Under the pieces are notes generated by a model, which saw only the letters and a list, made by a program, of their open reading frames with translations, did not search any database and was not told the DNA's origin. From Ilumatobacter fluminis (GTDB lineage: Bacteria; Actinomycetota; Acidimicrobiia; Acidimicrobiales; Ilumatobacteraceae): a stretch of 64,000 bases of DNA. A program made the translations under genes and the position numbers. The stretch is from contig NZ_SOAU01000001.1 of assembly GCF_004364865.1 (NCBI RefSeq), positions 1,364,001 to 1,428,000 of the forward strand, written 5' to 3'. This document shows positions 44,711-53,736 of the stretch, piece by piece; the stretch's first letter is position 1, and each line of letters opens with the position of its first letter.

Positions 44711-46126
44711 ATGTTCGCCGAGCTCATCGAGAGCAACCTCGCGTTGTCCGATGCCGAGCTCGACGCCGCCATCCGAGCCAACGAACTCGAACAGCGGCGA
44801 CTCGCCGCCGAACACGCCGCACTGCTGTCGGTGTCCTCGGCGCGCGGCGCCTACCGGCTCGACGGGCAACGCACAGTGATCTCGTATCTGCGGGCCACGG
44901 AGAACCTGTCGAAAGGCGCAGCGTCGCAACGCCGCCGGGTGGCCGAGGTCTGCGATCTGGTACCGGCGCTCGGTGATGCGTTGCTCGCCGGTCGGGTCGG
45001 TGTCGACCAGATCGTCGAGATCGCCCGGATCCATGCCAACCCGCGGACCCGTGACCACTTCGTCAAGGTCGCACCGATCTATCTCGGATTCGCGGAGCAC
45101 GACTCGCATCTCGAACTGAAAGGCCGGATCGACGACTTTCTGCAGCTCGCCGACCAAGACGGTGCGTTCGCCGACCTGATCTGTGACATCAACGAACGCG
45201 TCGCCCATGTCCATGTGGTCGGCGGCACTCTCGACGTCAAAGTGCGTGGTGGCGACCCGTTGGTGGCCGATGAGTTCGTGGCGATCTTCGAACTGTTCGT
45301 CGACGAAGAGTTCCGTGCCGACGTCGCCGCTCGCCGTGCCGAACACGGTGATCGTGCCGACGAATACCCGCTGGCTCGCACCGACCGGCAGCGTCGCTAC
45401 GACGCGATGATCGCAATGGCCCGCCACGCTCGTGCTCATCTCGCCGAGGGCAAACCAGCCGGCGCCGCGGAGGTCGTGACGAACATCGTCGCTGATCTCT
45501 CGACGTGGGGTGAAACGCTCGAACAGGCCGGGATGATCGCGACCGGTGACGGACAGGTCGTCGAACTCGACGACGACACCATCGACGACATCATCGACAC
45601 GGTTGCTGCCGATCCCGAAGCGTGGATCGATCGGCAATGCCACACCGCCGACGGCACCCCACTGCACCCGATCACCGTGCTGCAAGCATCGTTGACGGGG
45701 CTGGTGCGTCGGGTCGTGGTCGACTCGGCCGGTGTCGTGATCGACCGGGGTCGGGCGGCCCGCCTGTTCGAAGGCGAAGCCCGAGCCGCCGCCAGGTTGT
45801 TGTATCGGGAGTGTTCACACCCCGGATGTTCGGTCAAGGTGCAGGCATGCGACGTCGACCACGTCATCGAATGGTGGGCCGGAGGTCGCACCAACCAGAA
45901 CAACGCCGACATCCGATGTCGTGCCCACAACCGGGACAAACACCGGGAACGATGGTCGAGCCGACGCGACGAACACGGCCGACAATTCACCATCCGACCC
46001 GACGGCAGCATCATGCTCCCCGTCGGCGCACGCCCACCCGACCTCACCCAAGACGAACTCGCCCACATCATCCGCCTCCGCCTCCACAACCAACTCGACC
46101 GCGGTGATCTGGAATGGGCCAGCTGA
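44711..46126 (+). CDS. DUF222 and HNH endonuclease domain protein
   Basis: A 471-aa protein of the actinobacterial 13E12/DUF222 family. Residues about 1-370 are DUF222 (mostly helical). The C-terminal HNH domain has zinc Cys residues in CSHPGC and the catalytic text CDVDHVIEWW ... NNADIRCRAHNRDKH. Members are multi-copy and of unknown role, with proposed links to mobile or selfish DNA. The start is set by the promoter at 44676-44704; the upstream extension of the frame is rejected. Confidence 0.88.
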   Translation: MFAELIESNLALSDAELDAAIRANELEQRRLAAEHAALLSVSSARGAYRLDGQRTVISYLRATENLSKGAASQRRRVAEVCDLVPALGDALLAGRVGVDQIVEIARIHANPRTRDHFVKVAPIYLGFAEHDSHLELKGRIDDFLQLADQDGAFADLICDINERVAHVHVVGGTLDVKVRGGDPLVADEFVAIFELFVDEEFRADVAARRAEHGDRADEYPLARTDRQRRYDAMIAMARHARAHLAEGKPAGAAEVVTNIVADLSTWGETLEQAGMIATGDGQVVELDDDTIDDIIDTVAADPEAWIDRQCHTADGTPLHPITVLQASLTGLVRRVVVDSAGVVIDRGRAARLFEGEARAAARLLYRECSHPGCSVKVQACDVDHVIEWWAGGRTNQNNADIRCRAHNRDKHRERWSSRRDEHGRQFTIRPDGSIMLPVGARPPDLTQDELAHIIRLRLHNQLDRGDLEWAS

Positions 46127-46202
46127 CCCGCGGCCGAGCCGACGGGGGTCACAGGGCTTCGCTTGGGCTCGTCTACTGCTCGGTAACTACGCTGGAACTC
46201 CT

Positions 46203-47405
46203 ATGACTGAAGCAGTGATCGTCGCCACCGCCCGGAGCCCGATCGGGCGCGCCGCAAAGGGGTCGCTGGTCGACCTCCGTCCCGACGACATGGCGGCTCA
46301 GATCGTCAAGGCCCTCATGGAGAAGGTGCCCCAGGTCGAGTCGTCCATGGTCGAAGACCTCATCATGGGCTGTGGCCAGCCCGCCGGCGAAGCCGGCTTC
46401 AACATCGGCCGCGTCGTCGCCGACCTCGCCGGTCTCGGCGAGGTGCCCGGCGTGACCGTCAACCGCTACTGCTCGTCGTCGCTCCAGACGATCCGCATGG
46501 CCGCCCACGCCATCAAGGCCGGCGAAGGCGACTGCTTCATCGCCGCCGGCGTCGAAGCCGTCAGCCGCTACGGCAACGGTGCCTCCGACACCGCCCCGAA
46601 CCCCATCTACAAGGAAGCCGGCGCCCGCACCGCCGAGCGTGCCCAGGGCGGCGCCGACACGTGGACCCCGCCCGAAGGCCTGCCCGACATGTACATCGCC
46701 ATGGGTCAGACCGCCGAGAACGTGGTCCAGGTCGAGAACGTCAGCCGTGAAGAGATGGACGAGTGGGGCGCCCGCTCGCAGCAGCGCGCCGTCGCCAACG
46801 TCGAGAACGGATTCTGGGCCGACGAGATCACGCCGCTCACCCTGCCCGACGGCACCGTCGTGTCGAAGGACGACGGCCCCCGTGCCGGCACCACCGCCGA
46901 GAAGCTCGCCGAGTTGAAGCCGGTCTTCCGTCCCGACGGCAAGGTCACCGCCGGCAACGCCTGCCCGCTCAACGACGGCGCCGCCGCCGTGATGGTGATG
47001 AGCGACACCAAGGCCAAGGAACTCGGCCTCACCCCGCTCGCTCGCATCGTCTCCTCGGGCGTCTCGGCGCTCAACCCGGAGATCATGGGCCTCGGCCCGA
47101 TCGAGGCCAGCCGTCAGGCCATGGCTCGCGCCGGCATGACGATGGACGACATCGACATCGTCGAGATCAACGAGGCGTTCGCCGCCCAGGTGCTGCCCTC
47201 GGCCAAGCACCTGAACATCGACCTCGAGAAACTCAACCCGAACGGCGGCTCGATCGCCCTCGGTCACCCCTTCGGCATGACCGGCGCCCGCATCATGACG
47301 ACGCTGATCCACGGTCTCCAGGCCGCTGACAAGGAGTACGGCCTCGAGACCATGTGCGTCGGCGGCGGGCAAGGCATGGCCATGATCATCCAACGTCTGA
47401 GCTGA
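46203..47405 (+). CDS. Acetyl-CoA C-acyltransferase (thiolase)
   Basis: A 400-aa thiolase. Active-site Cys in NRYCSSSLQT (about residue 88), EINEAFAAQ, the His in GGSIALGHPFGMTGAR and the second Cys in MCVGGGQGMA. Acts in beta-oxidation or acetoacetyl-CoA formation. TACGCT (46188-46193) lies 9 nt before ATG 46203. It is followed by a structured 3' region and a strong terminator, and appears monocistronic. Confidence 0.92.
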   Translation: MTEAVIVATARSPIGRAAKGSLVDLRPDDMAAQIVKALMEKVPQVESSMVEDLIMGCGQPAGEAGFNIGRVVADLAGLGEVPGVTVNRYCSSSLQTIRMAAHAIKAGEGDCFIAAGVEAVSRYGNGASDTAPNPIYKEAGARTAERAQGGADTWTPPEGLPDMYIAMGQTAENVVQVENVSREEMDEWGARSQQRAVANVENGFWADEITPLTLPDGTVVSKDDGPRAGTTAEKLAELKPVFRPDGKVTAGNACPLNDGAAAVMVMSDTKAKELGLTPLARIVSSGVSALNPEIMGLGPIEASRQAMARAGMTMDDIDIVEINEAFAAQVLPSAKHLNIDLEKLNPNGGSIALGHPFGMTGARIMTTLIHGLQAADKEYGLETMCVGGGQGMAMIIQRLS

Positions 47406-47442
47406 GCCGGTTTCCGCCCTCGCGGCGTTCCGCCTCACCGCT

Positions 47443-47554
47443 CGCAGCCGAAAGGCTGCTCGGGTTCGTCGCGCCTTGCGAGCCCCACATCTGATCTCAC
47501 GAGAGAATCAGAATCGATTCGTGGAGAGTCGGGTCCTTCGGGGCCCGGCTCTTT
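47443..47554 (+). terminator. Structured 3' region and UUCG terminator after thiolase
   Basis: Three hairpins in a row: GCAGCC-GAAA-GGCTGC (47444-47459), TCTGAT...ATCAGA (47490-47512), and an 11-bp stem (47526-47536 with 47541-47551) closed by a TTCG tetraloop and followed by TTT. The last is the clearest intrinsic terminator in the window. Confidence 0.75.
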
Positions 47555-47558
47555 GGGT

Positions 47559-48005
47559 TCAGCGGAGGGGGGCGGCTTTGACGCAGATGACGTCGGGGGC
47601 GGTGTGATCGGGCATTGCGACCAGCACCCACGCTCGGCCGACCGCCATCACCTCGGCGAGCGCGAAACTGCTCTCGTGCTCGCGCACGCCGGTGCCGAGA
47701 CAGCGGACGTGGGCGATCTCGAGGCCGGCCTGATCGGCCTCGGCCTCCCACAGACTCACGAGCCCCTGCCGGAGCGACGGGTCGTCGAGCAGATCGGCAC
47801 CGTAGAGCCGCAGCTCGACCGTGCCGACCTCGACCGGAGCCAGCTCGCTGTGCGGGATCACGGTGTCACCCTTGAGGTGCCCGTCGAGCATGACGGCGAC
47901 CCGAGAATGATCACCGTTGAGTCCGCCCACGAAGCCGTAGCGGGTGAGGGGGAGCCCGTCGTCGCCGGTGGTGAGCCATCGCACACGATCGCCGGGCTGG
48001 AACAT
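47559..48005 (-). CDS. Hypothetical protein with SH3-like N-terminus
   Basis: A 148-aa soluble protein. The first 60 residues (FQPGDRVRW, YGFVGG, RVAVMLDGH) look like a small beta-barrel of KOW/SH3 type. No family identified for the rest. ATG 48005 overlaps the stop codon of the upstream gene by one base (TGATG), so translation is coupled. It is the last gene of the aroG string. Confidence 0.6.
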   Translation of the reverse strand: MFQPGDRVRWLTTGDDGLPLTRYGFVGGLNGDHSRVAVMLDGHLKGDTVIPHSELAPVEVGTVELRLYGADLLDDPSLRQGLVSLWEAEADQAGLEIAHVRCLGTGVREHESSFALAEVMAVGRAWVLVAMPDHTAPDVICVKAAPLR

Positions 48006-48844
48006 CAGGCCCCGCCCCGGTGCTCTGCCAGTGCGGCGTCGGAGAATGCCGGCCACAGACGGAGTGCCTCGACCGACCACTGATCGAACGCGGTGTCGGT
48101 GAGCCCGACCACGCCGAGACCGGCGTGCGGGTCGGCCCACATCATGGTGCCGGCACCGCCGAAGTGGCCGAACGTGGCCGGCGAGTTGGCGCGGCCCATC
48201 CAGTGCGGCGACTTGTCACCCTTGATCTCCACGCCGAGCCCCCACGGGCACGGATCGAACGACCCCACGCCCGGAACGATACCGGCGAGCGAGGGGAACT
48301 GAATGCGGACCACCTCGTCCCACGTCTCTGCAGCGATCAGGCGGGGCGACAGCATCTCGGCGACGAACGACGCCATGTCGGCAACGGTGCTGTGCACGGC
48401 GTGCGCCGCCGAACCGCGCAGTTCGCTGCTCGACATCGACAGGGGAGCGAACACGGCCTCGGCGAGATAGTCGGCGAATGCCATGTCGGTGGCCGACTCG
48501 AGCACTGCCGCAGCGCGTTCGATCCCAGTGTTGGAGTAGATACGGCGTTGGCCGACTCGTGCGATCGGATCGTCGCCGTCGAACGGCAGACCCGACGCAT
48601 GCGCGAGCAGGTGCCGGAGCGTCGCGCCGTCGGGCACATCGGCTCGGTCGATCGGCGCGTCGAGTTCGACGCTGCCCTCCTCGACGGCGATCGCCATCGC
48701 CCAGCCGGCGAGGCACTTCGACAGCGAGGCCAGTCGGAACGACCGGTCGGTCTCGCCGATCGTATCGACGACACCATCACCGCTGACGATGGCGGCAGCG
48801 GCACGGCCCACCGGCCACGAGGTGACCTGGTGGAGCGCCGACAC
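48005..48844 (-). CDS. Serine beta-lactamase-like protein (class C/esterase type)
   Basis: A 279-aa protein with the SxxK nucleophile motif SLSK (about residues 38-41), the YSN motif in RRIYSNTG (about 104-111) and a GHFGGAG segment in place of the KTG box. There is no signal peptide, so it is cytoplasmic and more likely an esterase/amidase than a beta-lactamase. GTG 48844 lies 2 nt after the aroG stop codon. The longer open frame upstream lies in aroG and is rejected. Confidence 0.78.
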   Translation of the reverse strand: MSALHQVTSWPVGRAAAAIVSGDGVVDTIGETDRSFRLASLSKCLAGWAMAIAVEEGSVELDAPIDRADVPDGATLRHLLAHASGLPFDGDDPIARVGQRRIYSNTGIERAAAVLESATDMAFADYLAEAVFAPLSMSSSELRGSAAHAVHSTVADMASFVAEMLSPRLIAAETWDEVVRIQFPSLAGIVPGVGSFDPCPWGLGVEIKGDKSPHWMGRANSPATFGHFGGAGTMMWADPHAGLGVVGLTDTAFDQWSVEALRLWPAFSDAALAEHRGGA

Positions 48845-48846
48845 GA

Positions 48847-50199
48847 TCAGGCGTCGCCGTTGCGGATGAGGTCGGCGGTGCGGAACGCCAGCTCGATCGA
48901 CTGCCGCCCGTTCAGGCGCGGGTCGCACACCGTCTCGTAGCGGGTGTCGAGGTCGGCGTCACGCAGCTCGTCGCCTCCGCCGACGCACTCGGTGACGTCG
49001 TCACCGGTGAGCTCGACGTGGATGCCGCCCGGCCAGGTGTTCTCGGCGCGATGGGCACGGACGAAGCCCTCGATCTCGGAGATGATCGACTCGAAGTCGC
49101 GGGTCTTGCGCCCGCCGGCGCTCGTGAAGGTGTTGCCGTGCATCGGGTCGCACGCCCACACCACGGGATGGCCGGCGTCGCGAACGGCCCGGAGGAGGGG
49201 ACGCAGACCGTCTTCGACCTTGCCGGCGCCCATGCGGCTGATGAGCGTGAGGCGACCCGGGATGCGGGCCGGGTTGATCGCCTCGCAGAGCTCGAGCACC
49301 TCGTCGGCCGACGCTGTCGGGCCGACCTTGCAACCGATCGGGTTGCCGACGCCACGCAGGAACTCGACGTGTGCGCCGTCGAGTTCGCGGGTGCGCTCAC
49401 CGATCCAGAGCATGTGGGCCGAGCAGTCGTACCAGCCGCCCGTCGTCGAGTCCTTCCGGGTGAGGGCCTCTTCGTAGGAGAGCAGGAGCGCCTCGTGGCT
49501 CGTGAAGATGTCGACCGTGCTGAGGTTCGAGTTGGACTCGGTGTCCATGCCCGTGGCCCGCATGAACCGGAGCGCTCGGTCGATCTCGTTGGCGAGCTGC
49601 TCGTAGCGCTCACCGGCCGGGCTCGAGGCGACGAACTCCTGGTTCCAGGCGTGCACCCGATCGAGGGCGGCGAAACCGCCCTTGGTGAACGCCCGCACGA
49701 GGTTGAGCGTCGCCGACGACTGGTGGTAGGCCTGCACGAGCCGTTCGGGGCTCGGGACGCGGGCCGCAGCGGTGGCGCCGGCGGCGTTCACGATGTGGCC
49801 GCGGAACGACGGGATCTCCTCGTCGCCGATCTTTTCGAAGTCGGCCGAGCGGGGCTTCGCGAACTGGCCGGCGAGGCGGCCGACCTTCATGACCGGGACG
49901 CCCATGGAGTAGGTGAGCACGATCGCCATCTGCAGGATGACGCGCAGCTTCTCACGGATGTTGTCGGCGGAGAACTCCTCGAAGCTCTCAGCGCAGTCGC
50001 CCGCTTGGAGCAGGAAGGCGTTGCCGGCGGCGACCTGTCCGAGTCCTGCCTGCAGCGACCGAGCTTCGCCGGCGAAGACCAGCGGCGGATACGAGTGGAT
50101 CTGCTTCAGAGCACGGTCGAGCTCTGCCTCGTCGGGCCACTGGGGCTGTTGCTTGATCGGGAAACCCCGCCACGAGTCGGGGGACCAGCTCTTCGCCAT
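48847..50199 (-). CDS. aroG: 3-deoxy-7-phosphoheptulonate synthase, class II
   Basis: A 450-aa class II (plant/mycobacterial type) DAHP synthase, first step of the shikimate pathway. Family text: QAGDCAESFEEF (metal-binding Cys, about 66-77), GRLAGQFAKPRS, SHEALLLSYEEALTR, GNPIGCKVGPT and WACDPMHGNT. TAGGCT (50212-50207) lies 7 nt before ATG 50199. Two further genes follow with almost no gap. Confidence 0.95.
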   Translation of the reverse strand: MAKSWSPDSWRGFPIKQQPQWPDEAELDRALKQIHSYPPLVFAGEARSLQAGLGQVAAGNAFLLQAGDCAESFEEFSADNIREKLRVILQMAIVLTYSMGVPVMKVGRLAGQFAKPRSADFEKIGDEEIPSFRGHIVNAAGATAAARVPSPERLVQAYHQSSATLNLVRAFTKGGFAALDRVHAWNQEFVASSPAGERYEQLANEIDRALRFMRATGMDTESNSNLSTVDIFTSHEALLLSYEEALTRKDSTTGGWYDCSAHMLWIGERTRELDGAHVEFLRGVGNPIGCKVGPTASADEVLELCEAINPARIPGRLTLISRMGAGKVEDGLRPLLRAVRDAGHPVVWACDPMHGNTFTSAGGRKTRDFESIISEIEGFVRAHRAENTWPGGIHVELTGDDVTECVGGGDELRDADLDTRYETVCDPRLNGRQSIELAFRTADLIRNGDA

Positions 50200-50253
50200 G
50201 GGAGCAAGCCTACCGGCGAAGGAAAACCCCGATGAATTCGGTTCCGGACGCGA

Positions 50254-50283
50254 AGAACCGGCCTGGTCGCCCAGGCCGGTTCT
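50254..50283 (-). terminator. Terminator hairpin after the sigma factor gene
   Basis: A perfect 13-bp stem (50254-50266 with 50271-50283) and a TCGC loop lie between the sigma gene and aroG, both on the minus strand. It lacks a T-run. Confidence 0.6.
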
Positions 50284-50308
50284 CGTCAGTGTTCGGTTGC
50301 GGTGTGGC

Positions 50309-51136
50309 TCAGACGGCCAGGATGCGCTCGGCGTCGTCGCGCAGGCCGGCCACGGCCCGGCTCACGAGACGGCGGGCGGCTTCGGCGGTGACGCCGAGGC
50401 TCTCGCCGACCTCACGGAAGCTCTTGCGCTCACCGTCGAGGAGACCGAAGCGGGCTTCGACGGCGTAGCGGGCACGGGCGTCGAGGGTGCCGAGCAGTTC
50501 GTCGAGCAGGTCGCTGTCGACCAGCGCCATGACGTTCTCTTCGGGGGTGGCGTCGCCGTTGGCCATCAGGTCGCCGAGGGTGGCGTCGCCGTCGTCGCCG
50601 ACGGTCTTGTCGAGGCTGACCGGGGTGGTGAGGCGGTGCAGCTCGGCGTTGGTCTGGTCGAGGGTCTCACCGTCGCCCGACGCCTGACGCAGGGCGGCAC
50701 GCAGGCTCGCCGAGCGGTCGCCGGGGATGCGGATGAGGCTGGCCTTCTGGTCGAGCGCACGACCGATGGCCTGGCGGATCCAGAACGTGGCGTACGTCGA
50801 GAACTTGAAGCCGCGGCGCCAGTCGAACTTGTCGACGGCGTGCTCGAGGCCGAGGTTGCCCTCCTGGATGAGGTCGAGCAGGTCCATGCCCTGGGGGAGG
50901 GGGTAACGGCGGGCGATCGAGACGACGAGGCGCAGGTTCGCTCGGATGAAGCGGTCCTTGGCGTCGGCGGCGGCAGCGACCTTGGCCTTGAGGTCGGCGC
51001 TGCGCTTGCCGTTGTCGAGGAGCTCCTGGGCCTCACGGCCGGCTTCGATGATGCGCGACAGCTCGCGCTCGTCTTCGGCGGTGAGGAGGGGGACCTTGCC
51101 GATATCGTTGAGGTAGAGACCGATGGAGTCGTTCAT
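50309..51136 (-). CDS. RNA polymerase sigma factor, sigma-70 family (primary-like)
   Basis: A 275-aa sigma factor with regions 1.2 (SIGLYLNDIGKVPLL), 2 (FIRANLRLVVSIARRY, DLIQEGNLGLEHAVDKFD, FSTYATFWIRQAI), 3 and 4 (LDGERKSFREVGESLGVT). It lacks the long N-terminal region 1.1, so it is a group 2-like factor or short primary sigma. ATG 51136 is preferred since region 1.2 begins directly; ATG 51151 is possible. A palindrome lies about 105 nt upstream. Confidence 0.9.
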   Translation of the reverse strand: MNDSIGLYLNDIGKVPLLTAEDERELSRIIEAGREAQELLDNGKRSADLKAKVAAAADAKDRFIRANLRLVVSIARRYPLPQGMDLLDLIQEGNLGLEHAVDKFDWRRGFKFSTYATFWIRQAIGRALDQKASLIRIPGDRSASLRAALRQASGDGETLDQTNAELHRLTTPVSLDKTVGDDGDATLGDLMANGDATPEENVMALVDSDLLDELLGTLDARARYAVEARFGLLDGERKSFREVGESLGVTAEAARRLVSRAVAGLRDDAERILAV

Positions 51137-51416
51137 TCGTGGTGCAACCATTCCTGGTGTTCGAACCGGCAACCGACGCGGGTGAGGCGGGCTCCGGAAG
51201 GGTGGATGGGGGGTTTGAGATTGGGCGGTGCGGACAGTTGGTGAAACGTTCACCTGCCGTCGATTTGTTCCCGATCTCCCCGGATTTCATGCCGGATTTC
51301 TGCACGTCATGCTGGGAGTTCAGGCTTTGACCGGATATCCACGGTAACAGACCTGTCAAGCCCCCTCCGGCTCGAACTGAGTCGTTTCTCAGAATCGGGG
51401 CGTAGACTGACCGGTT
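51137..51416. promoter_or_regulatory. Divergent regulatory region of sigma factor and nadD
   Basis: 280 bp. GGTGAA-ACG-TTCACC (51240-51254) is a perfect 6-bp inverted repeat and an operator candidate. On the plus strand, TAGACT (51403-51408) is 8 nt before the nadD GTG, and TTGACC with nearby AT-richer sequence (about 51328) is a second promoter candidate. No convincing -10 is seen for the sigma gene. Confidence 0.45.
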
Positions 51417-52028
51417 GTGCCGCCCGGAGACGCGAAACCCCTGCGTATCGGGGTCTTCGGCGGAACGTTCGATCCGCCCCACGTCGGGCATCTGGTGACG
51501 GCGGTCAACGTTCGTCACGCACTCGACCTGGACCTCATGCTGCTGATGGTGAACAACGTGCCGTGGCAAAAGGTCGGTTCGCGGCCGATCACGCCCGCAC
51601 GCGACCGCCTGGCGATGGTCGCCGCGGCGGTGGCCGACGTCGACGGTCTGGAGGCCGGCGATCACGAGATCGAGGCCGGTGGGCACTCCTTCACCGCCGA
51701 CACGCTCGCGACGCTCGGCGCCGAGTACCCCGGTGCCGAGTTGTTCACCGTCGTCGGCGACGACGCAGCGGCCGGCATCCGCACCTGGGAACGGGCCGAC
51801 GAGGTGATCTCGCGTTCGCGGATGGTCGTCGTCGATCGTCCCGGTGAGCACGCCGAGCTCGACGCCGACGTCGACTGGGTTCGCGTCGAGGTGCCGCGTC
51901 TCGAGGTGTCGAGCACCGATCTGCGTGCACGGTGGAACGACGGGCGCCCGCTCGACTACCTCGTCACCGACGAGGTGCTCGCCGTGGTCGCCGAACGGGG
52001 GCTGTACGCCAGCGAGGGTGTGGCATGA
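51417..52028 (+). CDS. nadD: Nicotinate-nucleotide adenylyltransferase
   Basis: A 203-aa enzyme of NAD synthesis joining nicotinate mononucleotide with ATP. The nucleotidyltransferase signature FGGTFDPPHVGHL (about 14-26) and the C-terminal SSTDLR (about 167-172) are clear. GTG 51417 is supported by TAGACT 8 nt upstream. The stop codon overlaps the next start (ATGA). nadD-rsfS proximity is common in bacteria. Confidence 0.95.
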   Translation: MPPGDAKPLRIGVFGGTFDPPHVGHLVTAVNVRHALDLDLMLLMVNNVPWQKVGSRPITPARDRLAMVAAAVADVDGLEAGDHEIEAGGHSFTADTLATLGAEYPGAELFTVVGDDAAAGIRTWERADEVISRSRMVVVDRPGEHAELDADVDWVRVEVPRLEVSSTDLRARWNDGRPLDYLVTDEVLAVVAERGLYASEGVA

Positions 52029-53362
52029 CCGCCGACCGACGCACGCGACGCCGCAACACGTGGCTCGCACTCGTCGCCGGACTGGTCGCCCTGCTCGCGA
52101 CCGGTGCCCTCGGGGCGTTCGCCGTGGTCGAGATGGCCGACTCCCGGGCCGGGCGAGATGCCAGCGACGACACCGGCCGGGTCGTCGAAGCGCAGCGCCT
52201 CCCGTGGACGGCGACGGCGCTGATCGGCGTGATGGACGACAACGGGCGCTTGGCGTCGTCCGCGGTCGCCGTGCTCGACCCGGAGGGTCGCGGCGGAACG
52301 TTGACCCCGATCAGTTCGAGTGCCGACACGGCGTCGGGTACCAACGTCGTGCTCCGGCCGCTCGGCGCGGTCTTCGAGGTCGACGGGCCGGAAGCGTGGC
52401 GGGCTGCGGCCGAGCAGGCGACCGGTCTGTCGTTCGACGTCGCCGAAGTGATCGACGAGGAGCGGTTCATCCAGCTGATCGGCCCGCTCGGCGATCTGCC
52501 GACGCTGTTCCCGTTCGCCTTCACCGACGCCGCGACCGAGGAGACGTTCGAGGCGGGCGCCTCCGTGCTGTCGACCTCGGCGGCCTACCGGGTGATCACG
52601 TCGGTCAACGGTGACGGGCCCGACTGGCAGCTCGACCCCATCCGCAACGCGGTGTGGGACGCGATCGCCGATCGGGTCGGCGCCGGCATCGGTGCGCTGC
52701 CCGAGGGCGTCGTGTTCACCCGCGCGGCGCCGCCCAGTGGGCTCGACCAGTTCAGCGACGGGCTGTTCTCGGCCCCGGTGGCGTTCCGGGGGCTCGAGAC
52801 GGTGCAGATCGACCCCGATCGGGTCGCCGACCAGTTGCCGGTCGAGTACTCCAACGTGATCGGTCTCGGTTGGGAGGAGTCGGTCGTCACGCTCCGCCGC
52901 GGCGAGGTGGTGCTCGTGTTCGCGTCGGTCGCCCCGTCCCGCATGGCGGCGCCGCTCGAAGGGCCGACGGTCCGGATGGCCAGCGGCTACACCGACGACG
53001 ACGCCGCACCGCTCGGGTTCAACCGCTCCGACCTGCTGATCGGAGCGATCGACGTGCTGCTCTTCACGAAGACGAACGTCCTGTCGGTCGTCGACCAGCC
53101 CGGCGCCACCGTTCCCGAGCGCACGACGGTGCTGGTATCCGACGCAGCTCTGATCGACGGCGTGTGGGAGCTCTACGGCGACGTGTTCGGCGAGCTCGAT
53201 GTCCGCGTTGCGCCGGTGGCGATCTCCGGGATCGACGCCGAGATCACGCTCGGACGGGAGTACCTGCGCCTGCTCGCCGAGCCGGACACACCGGCCGACG
53301 ACGACGATTCGTCGAACGGAACGACGCCCGAGACCACCGACGTGGCAGGCTCGGACTCGTGA
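52025..53362 (+). CDS. Exported/anchored protein between nadD and rsfS
   Basis: A 445-aa protein: a basic N-terminus, one membrane anchor (WLALVAGLVALLATGALGAF), an extracytoplasmic region of about 390 residues and an acidic Ser/Thr/Asp-rich tail. No family is recognised with certainty; its place before rsfS recalls the LytR-CpsA-Psr-type genes found there in other actinobacteria, but the LCP motifs are not seen. It overlaps both neighbours by 4 bp, so it is coupled to them. Confidence 0.65.
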   Translation: MTADRRTRRRNTWLALVAGLVALLATGALGAFAVVEMADSRAGRDASDDTGRVVEAQRLPWTATALIGVMDDNGRLASSAVAVLDPEGRGGTLTPISSSADTASGTNVVLRPLGAVFEVDGPEAWRAAAEQATGLSFDVAEVIDEERFIQLIGPLGDLPTLFPFAFTDAATEETFEAGASVLSTSAAYRVITSVNGDGPDWQLDPIRNAVWDAIADRVGAGIGALPEGVVFTRAAPPSGLDQFSDGLFSAPVAFRGLETVQIDPDRVADQLPVEYSNVIGLGWEESVVTLRRGEVVLVFASVAPSRMAAPLEGPTVRMASGYTDDDAAPLGFNRSDLLIGAIDVLLFTKTNVLSVVDQPGATVPERTTVLVSDAALIDGVWELYGDVFGELDVRVAPVAISGIDAEITLGREYLRLLAEPDTPADDDDSSNGTTPETTDVAGSDS

Positions 53363-53733
53363 TCGACGAAGACGCCCGCTCGCTCGCCCTGGCCGCCGCT
53401 CGTGCCGCCGACGACGCCCACGGCTCCGACATCGTGGTGCTCCACGTCGGTGACGTGCTCGGCGTCACCGAGTACTTCGTGATCGCCGGTGCCTCGAACC
53501 GGCGCCTGGTCAACGCCATCGTCGACGACGTGGAGGCGGCCATGAAGGCCGAGCTCGGCCGGGCCCCGGTCCGGGTGGAGGGCGTACGCGAGCAGCAGTG
53601 GGTGCTGGTCGACTACGGCGACGTCGTGGTGCACGTCTTCTTGGCCGAGATCCGCGACTTCTACGAGATCGAGCGCCTCTACACCGACGTCCCGACGATC
53701 CCCTGGCAACCCGACGCCCCTGAATCGGCGTAG
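53359..53733 (+). CDS. rsfS: Ribosome silencing factor
   Basis: A 124-aa RsfS/Iojap protein that binds uL14 on the large subunit and blocks subunit joining under starvation. Family text: ITxYFVIAGASNRR-like (VTEYFVIAGASNRR), EGVREQQWVLVDYGDVVVHVF and the final FYEIERLY. GTG 53359 overlaps the preceding stop codon (GTGA). Confidence 0.93.
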   Translation: MIDEDARSLALAAARAADDAHGSDIVVLHVGDVLGVTEYFVIAGASNRRLVNAIVDDVEAAMKAELGRAPVRVEGVREQQWVLVDYGDVVVHVFLAEIRDFYEIERLYTDVPTIPWQPDAPESA

Positions 53734-53736
53734 GGG

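Noticed and set aside
48005-48844. True secreted beta-lactamase (antibiotic resistance)
   Set aside because: There is no signal peptide and no KTG box; SxxK and YxN motifs alone are common to cytoplasmic esterase-like relatives.
48845-48928. Longer N-terminus of the SxxK protein
   Set aside because: It lies within aroG, and the GTG at 48844 two bases after the aroG stop codon fits the tight gene packing.
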